A stretch of 64,000 bases of DNA from Aeromicrobium sp. Root344 (lineage in GTDB: Bacteria > Actinomycetota > Actinomycetes > Propionibacteriales > Nocardioidaceae), in the NCBI RefSeq assembly GCF_001425755.1, contig NZ_LMDH01000001.1, positions 2,978,471-3,042,470 on the forward strand, read 5' to 3'. Positions within the stretch are counted from its first letter, which is position 1, and each line of letters begins with the position of its first letter. Made by a program: the position numbers and the translations under genes. The notes beneath the pieces were generated by a model. It ran no database searches, had not been told where the DNA came from, and saw only the letters and a program-made list of their open reading frames with translations. Positions 60,821-64,000 of this stretch are shown here, one piece after another.

Positions 60821-61267
60821 ATGGACTGGTTGTGGGTGCTGATCGCCGTCCTCCGCGCTGCGTCGCCCGCCCCGGACGACCAGTGGGCGACCCGGCTGAG
60901 CACGCTCGACGAGGTGCGGGCCGAGGCCTTCGCGACGACCGATGCAGCGCTGCTCGACCGGGTCTACGTCCGGGGGAGCGGCGCACACCGGACGGACGCG
61001 GCGACGATCGCGGACTACCGCCGACGGGGCGGTCGAGTGGTCGGGGCCCGCCTTCGGGTCATCTCGTGCTGGGCGTTGTCGGCGTCGTCGTCACGCGCTC
61101 GGCTCGTCGTGGTCGACCAGCTGGGTCCGGCGCGAGTCGTGTGGCCCGACGGGTCCGCGAGCGAGCTGCCACGCGACGAGCCCTCGCGCCGGGTGATCAC
61201 CGTCGTGCGTACGAGCGAGGGGTGGCGGATCGCCGGGGTCAGCCCTCGCCCGTCGTCCCGTCGATGA
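60821..61267 (+). CDS. Hypothetical protein, possibly exported
   Basis: 148 residues. A short hydrophobic start (MDWLWVLIAVLRAAS) could be a signal or anchor. The rest (TRLSTLDEVRAEAFATTDAALLDRVYV, then AATIADYRRRGGRVVGARLRV and VITVVRTSEGWRIAGV) has the outline of an NTF2-like domain. CACAGT is six bases before the ATG. Its end overlaps the convergent DinB gene by 29 bases. No family was confirmed. Confidence 0.65.
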   Translation: MDWLWVLIAVLRAASPAPDDQWATRLSTLDEVRAEAFATTDAALLDRVYVRGSGAHRTDAATIADYRRRGGRVVGARLRVISCWALSASSSRARLVVVDQLGPARVVWPDGSASELPRDEPSRRVITVVRTSEGWRIAGVSPRPSSRR

Positions 61268-61754
61268 GCTCGCGCACGACATCGAGGTGGCCCATGTGGC
61301 GGCCGTACTCCTGCATGACGTGGAACAGGATGGACAGGAGCGTCGGGGCCGGCTCGCCGGCGGGGAACCGGCCACCGAGCGCGGCCTCGTCGAGCAGGTC
61401 GTGGGCCCTGACGATCTCGGTCGTACGCCGGCCACCGTCGGCCAACGCGGCGAGCAGGTCCTCGAGGGAGCGATCGGTCGCCCACGCTCCGGTGGCGAGG
61501 CCATCGACGTGGTCACCCCAGGGCTCATCGACCTGCTCAGCAAGGAATCCCCACACGAACCAGCGCCGCTCCATGTGGACCAGGTGGGCGACGAGCTGGA
61601 TCGGCGTCCAGCCCGATGGCAGCGGGCTCGTGCGCAGCGCCTGGCCATCGAGGTCGGCCACCTTGCGGCGCACCTCGGACCGGAAGTAGTCGAGGTAGGC
61701 GAGGAATGTTGCTGCCGGATCCACGGTGTCCGGGCCGGGCTCCGGGAGGTTCAT
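61239..61754 (-). CDS. DinB-like protein (DUF664 type)
   Basis: 171 residues of the four-helix DinB/YfiT-like fold. Metal-site histidines are probably in IQLVAHLVHMERRWFVWGFL (about 52-71) and FHVMQEYGRHMGHLDVVRELIDG (about 143-165), the EYGRHxGHLD pattern of DUF664. Members often act as mycothiol-dependent transferases or isomerases. The ATG overlaps the stop of the TIGR01777 gene, so it is the last gene of the sucB transcript. Confidence 0.88.
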   Translation of the reverse strand: MNLPEPGPDTVDPAATFLAYLDYFRSEVRRKVADLDGQALRTSPLPSGWTPIQLVAHLVHMERRWFVWGFLAEQVDEPWGDHVDGLATGAWATDRSLEDLLAALADGGRRTTEIVRAHDLLDEAALGGRFPAGEPAPTLLSILFHVMQEYGRHMGHLDVVRELIDGTTGEG

Positions 61755-62644
61755 CGCAACGCGGCCTCGAGGGCCGTCGCGAGGTCGGGCTGCTCGAACG
61801 TGAAGCCGGCGTCGGCCAGCGCCACGGGGGAGACCCGCATCGAGCCGAGCAGGTCGTCGGCCATGCTGCCCAGCGCGCCCTTGATCGCGAAGCGCGGAGC
61901 GACGAGGAACGTCGGCCGGTGCACGACGTCGCCGAGGGTGTCGGTGAACTCGGCATTGGTGACCGGCACCGGCGCGCCGAAGTTGAAGGGTCCGCTGAGC
62001 TCGGGGGACTCGATCAGCAGCGTGGCGGCGCGGACCCAGTCGTTGAGCGAGATGTAGGACATGTAGTGACGCCCGGGTCCGAGGCGGGCGCCGAGGCCCA
62101 GCTTCCAGGCCGGGAGCATGAAGCGCAGCAGGCCTTCGTCGCCCTTGAGCACCAAGGTCGTACGCGTGAAGCAGACGCGTGCTCCTGCCTCGACCGCCGG
62201 GGACGTGGCGGCCTCCCACGCCTGGACGACACCGGGGAGGAAGCCTGAGTCCGCAGGGCCGGTGCTCTCCGTGAGCACCTCATCGCCGCAGTCGACGCCG
62301 TAGTAGGACATCCCCGACGCCGAGATCAGCGCGGGCGGGTCAGGCGACGCGGCGACCGCCTTGGCGAGCGTCCCGGTGGCCGCCGTGCGGGACTCCAGGA
62401 TGAGCTTGCGGTGCTTCGCCGTGCGCGGCCAGCGGGCCACCGACGCGCCGGACAGGTTGACCACCGCATCGGCGCGGTCGATCACGATCTGGTCGATGCG
62501 CCCCGTGTAGGGGTCCCAGACCGAGGCGTCGTCGGCGGAGTCAGCCGACCGTACGAGCCGGGTGACCTGGTGACCGCGCTGACGCAGGTGCTGCGTCAGC
62601 GCGGTACCGAGAAATCCAGAGGCGCCACCGATGACGACCTGCAT
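61751..62644 (-). CDS. TIGR01777-family NAD(P)-binding oxidoreductase
   Basis: 297 residues. It has the short-chain epimerase fold with VVIGGASGFLGTALTQHLRQRGHQVTRLVRS at the start, DAVVNLSGASVA, LISASGMSYYGVDCGDEVLTE and the DUF1731-type C-terminal end (PTFLVAPRFAIKGALGSMADDLL). Counterpart of Rv2216, which also follows sucB. Activity unknown; plant and bacterial relatives affect cell division or nucleotide sugars. It starts 2 bases after the sucB stop. Confidence 0.92.
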   Translation of the reverse strand: MQVVIGGASGFLGTALTQHLRQRGHQVTRLVRSADSADDASVWDPYTGRIDQIVIDRADAVVNLSGASVARWPRTAKHRKLILESRTAATGTLAKAVAASPDPPALISASGMSYYGVDCGDEVLTESTGPADSGFLPGVVQAWEAATSPAVEAGARVCFTRTTLVLKGDEGLLRFMLPAWKLGLGARLGPGRHYMSYISLNDWVRAATLLIESPELSGPFNFGAPVPVTNAEFTDTLGDVVHRPTFLVAPRFAIKGALGSMADDLLGSMRVSPVALADAGFTFEQPDLATALEAALR

Positions 62645-62646
62645 GG

Positions 62647-64000
62647 TCAGGACCCGAGCTCACCCTCGAACTGTCCACCCTCGAGGCGCTGCTTGACGGC
62701 CGTGAGGAAGCGACCGGCGTCGGCGCCGTCGATGATCCGGTGGTCGTAGGTCAGCGAGAGGTAGGCCATGCTGCGCACCGAGATGCTGTCGCTGCCCTGC
62801 GCGTCGGTCACCACGACCGGACGCTTGACGACCGCGCCGACACCCAGGATCGCGACCTGCGGCTGGTTGATGATCGGCGTGTCGAACAGCGCGCCGTTGC
62901 TGCCGAGGTTGGTGATCGAGAACGTCGCACCGGAGAGCTCGTCGGGCGAGATCTTGTTGGTGCGCGTGCGCTCGGCGACGTCGGCGATCTTGCGCGCCAG
63001 ACCGGCGATCGACAGGTCGCCCGCGTCCTTGATCGTCGGGACGATCAGGCCGCGCTCGGTGTCGACCGCGATGCCCAGGTGCTCGCCGGCGGGGTAGGTG
63101 ATCGTCCCCTCCTCGAGGTCGAGCGCCGCGTTGAGCTTGGGGTAGACCTTGAGCGCCTCGATCGTCGCCTTGGCGAAGAACGGGAGGAACGTCAGCTTGA
63201 CGCCCTCGCGCTCGAGGAAGGCGTTCTTGTGGCGGGCCCGCAGGCGGGCGACCTCGGTGACGTCGACCTCGTGCACCTGGGTCAGCTGGGCCGAGATCTC
63301 GAGCGACTCCACCAGCCGCGAGGCGATGACCTTGCGCAGGCGGGAGACCTTCTCGGTCTTGCCACGCAGGGCCGACGGCTCGGCGGGTGCGGCCGCCGCA
63401 GGAGCAGCAGCGGGTGCGGCAGCGGCCGGAGCGGCCGCGGCCGGAGCAGCTGCGGGCTTCGCGGCGGCGTCGAGGACGTCCTGCTTGCGGATGCGGCCGC
63501 CGACGCCGGTGCCGGTCACGGTCGACAGGTCGACGTCGTGCTGCTTGGCGAGCTTGCGGACGATCGGCGTGACGTAGGTGTCGCCGGCCGCGCTGGGCGA
63601 TCCCGCGGGCACCGGAGCGGGCTCGGGGGCCGGCGCCGTAGCGGATGGCGCGGGCTGGGCCTCGGCGGGCGGTGACGACTCAGCCGGGTTGGCCTGGGAC
63701 TCGGGATCGGCCGGAGCAGGCTCTGAGGCAGGCGCCGGCTCAGGTGCCGGTTCGGGTGCCGGAGCAGCTTCGGGTGCCGGAGCAGCTTCGGGTGCCGGGG
63801 CAGCCTCGGGTGCCGGGGCGGGGGGCGCGCTCTCGGCCGGAGCCGAGTCGGCAGTGCCGATGATCGCGAGCTCGGCCCCGACCTCGACGGTCTCGTCCTC
63901 GGCGACCTTGATCTCGAGGAGCTTGCCGGCCACGGGGGACGGGATCTCGGTGTCGACCTTGTCGGTGGAGATCTCGAGCAGCGGCTCGTCGACGGCGACG
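62647..64000 (-). CDS. sucB: Dihydrolipoamide acyltransferase E2 (start lies outside the window)
   Basis: About 451 residues are present; the first part of the lipoyl domain is beyond the right edge. The lipoyl lysine is in [16 protein letters not shown]. An Ala/Pro/Glu linker leads to a peripheral-subunit binding domain ([35 protein letters not shown]) and a second Ala/Pro linker. The catalytic domain (about 230 residues) ends with the active-site [17 protein letters not shown]. It transfers acyl groups to CoA in the 2-oxoglutarate or pyruvate complex; in M. tuberculosis the orthologue (Rv2215, DlaT) serves pyruvate dehydrogenase. A second lipoyl domain further out is possible. Confidence 0.94.
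   Translation of the reverse strand, partial: VAVDEPLLEISTDKVDTEIPSPVAGKLLEIKVAEDETVEVGAELAIIGTADSAPAESAPPAPAPEAAPAPEAAPAPEAAPAPEPAPEPAPASEPAPADPESQANPAESSPPAEAQPAPSATAPAPEPAPVPAGSPSAAGDTYVTPIVRKLAKQHDVDLSTVTGTGVGGRIRKQDVLDAAAKPAAAPAAAAPAAAAPAAAPAAAAPAEPSALRGKTEKVSRLRKVIASRLVESLEISAQLTQVHEVDVTEVARLRARHKNAFLEREGVKLTFLPFFAKATIEALKVYPKLNAALDLEEGTITYPAGEHLGIAVDTERGLIVPTIKDAGDLSIAGLARKIADVAERTRTNKISPDELSGATFSITNLGSNGALFDTPIINQPQVAILGVGAVVKRPVVVTDAQGSDSISVRSMAYLSLTYDHRIIDGADAGRFLTAVKQRLEGGQFEGELGS
63751..63822 (-). repeat. 18-base tandem repeat in the sucB linker
   Basis: Three near-identical 18-base units (63751, 63769, 63787) and a partial fourth. They code for AAPAPE-type hexapeptides in the flexible linker after the lipoyl domain. 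Such runs change length easily by slippage without harming the enzyme. Confidence 0.85.

Noticed and set aside
63412..63472. Ala-rich repeat in the second sucB linker as a separate element
   Set aside because: It is ordinary low-complexity linker coding sequence of an E2 protein without exact tandem units.
1..64000. Mobile elements, prophage, CRISPR or toxin-antitoxin modules
   Set aside because: Looked for transposase, integrase, Cas and toxin-like pairs and for regularly spaced repeats; none seen. The repeats present are operators, hairpins or the sucB linker.

Overview
The window is high-GC DNA that is almost entirely coding, with short intergenic gaps and genes on both strands. The gene set is that of a free-living actinomycete: a WhiB protein, DUF3145, DUF3052 and DUF4191 proteins, homodimeric AceE, EfeO/EfeB, GlnE with two glutamine synthetases, and a Rv2228c-type RNase H/phosphatase. 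From memory, the gene order follows, in reverse, the Mycobacterium tuberculosis stretch from about Rv2215 to Rv2241 (sucB, TIGR01777 protein, lipB, lipA, DUF4191, RDD, glnA1, glnE, glnA2, panB, RNase H, zinc ribbon, Nif3, ahpE, DUF3052, aceE). A GlnR box and the general gene content suggest Nocardioidaceae (Nocardioides or Aeromicrobium), but this is an inference. I see no transposase, integrase, phage gene or CRISPR array, and no gene-free stretch longer than 300 bases.

Layout. 0-8.4 kb: a GAF-protein fragment, a GNAT, DUF3145, a membrane-anchored acyl carrier protein, an alpha/beta hydrolase, an RDD-PAP2 fusion, aceE, DUF3052 and a peroxiredoxin. 8.5-17 kb: a hairpin, tRNA-Val, a membrane adenylate cyclase, a TetR-GAPDH operon, a CBS protein, small zinc and methyltransferase genes, a lipoprotein and a RecQ helicase. 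17-21.2 kb: efeO-efeB (no efeU) and a secreted phosphoesterase. 21.3-27.9 kb: Nif3, zinc ribbon, RNase H/phosphatase, YaaA, an anion permease, a TMEM165-type exporter under a yybP-ykoY (Mn2+) riboswitch, and divergent RNase P RNA. 28-40.6 kb: aldo/keto reductase, map, panB, nadE, a regulator/membrane-protein pair, glnA2, a methyltransferase and glnE. 40.6-56.2 kb: an accessory block that separates glnE from glnA1. It holds TfoX, WhiB, CFA synthase, desaturase plus reductase, three TetR regulators, oxidoreductases, a large membrane hydrolase and a small gene behind a LexA-like box. 56.2-64 kb: glnA1, RDD, DUF4191, lipA, lipB, DinB, TIGR01777 and the start-truncated sucB.

How the parts connect. 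LipB and LipA make the lipoyl cofactor carried by SucB, and the same central metabolism is fed by AceE. GlnE controls GlnA1, which keeps its adenylylation tyrosine, and the glnA1 promoter carries a complete four-part GlnR box. The WhiB, CFA, desaturase and reductase genes look like a membrane-lipid modification cluster.

Two patterns recur. Many genes start exactly six bases after a -10-like hexamer (13 TANNNT-N6-RTG cases, plus several with weaker hexamers), so leaderless transcripts are probably common. The TetR-type and winged-helix regulators sit next to clear palindromic operators, several of them in pairs.
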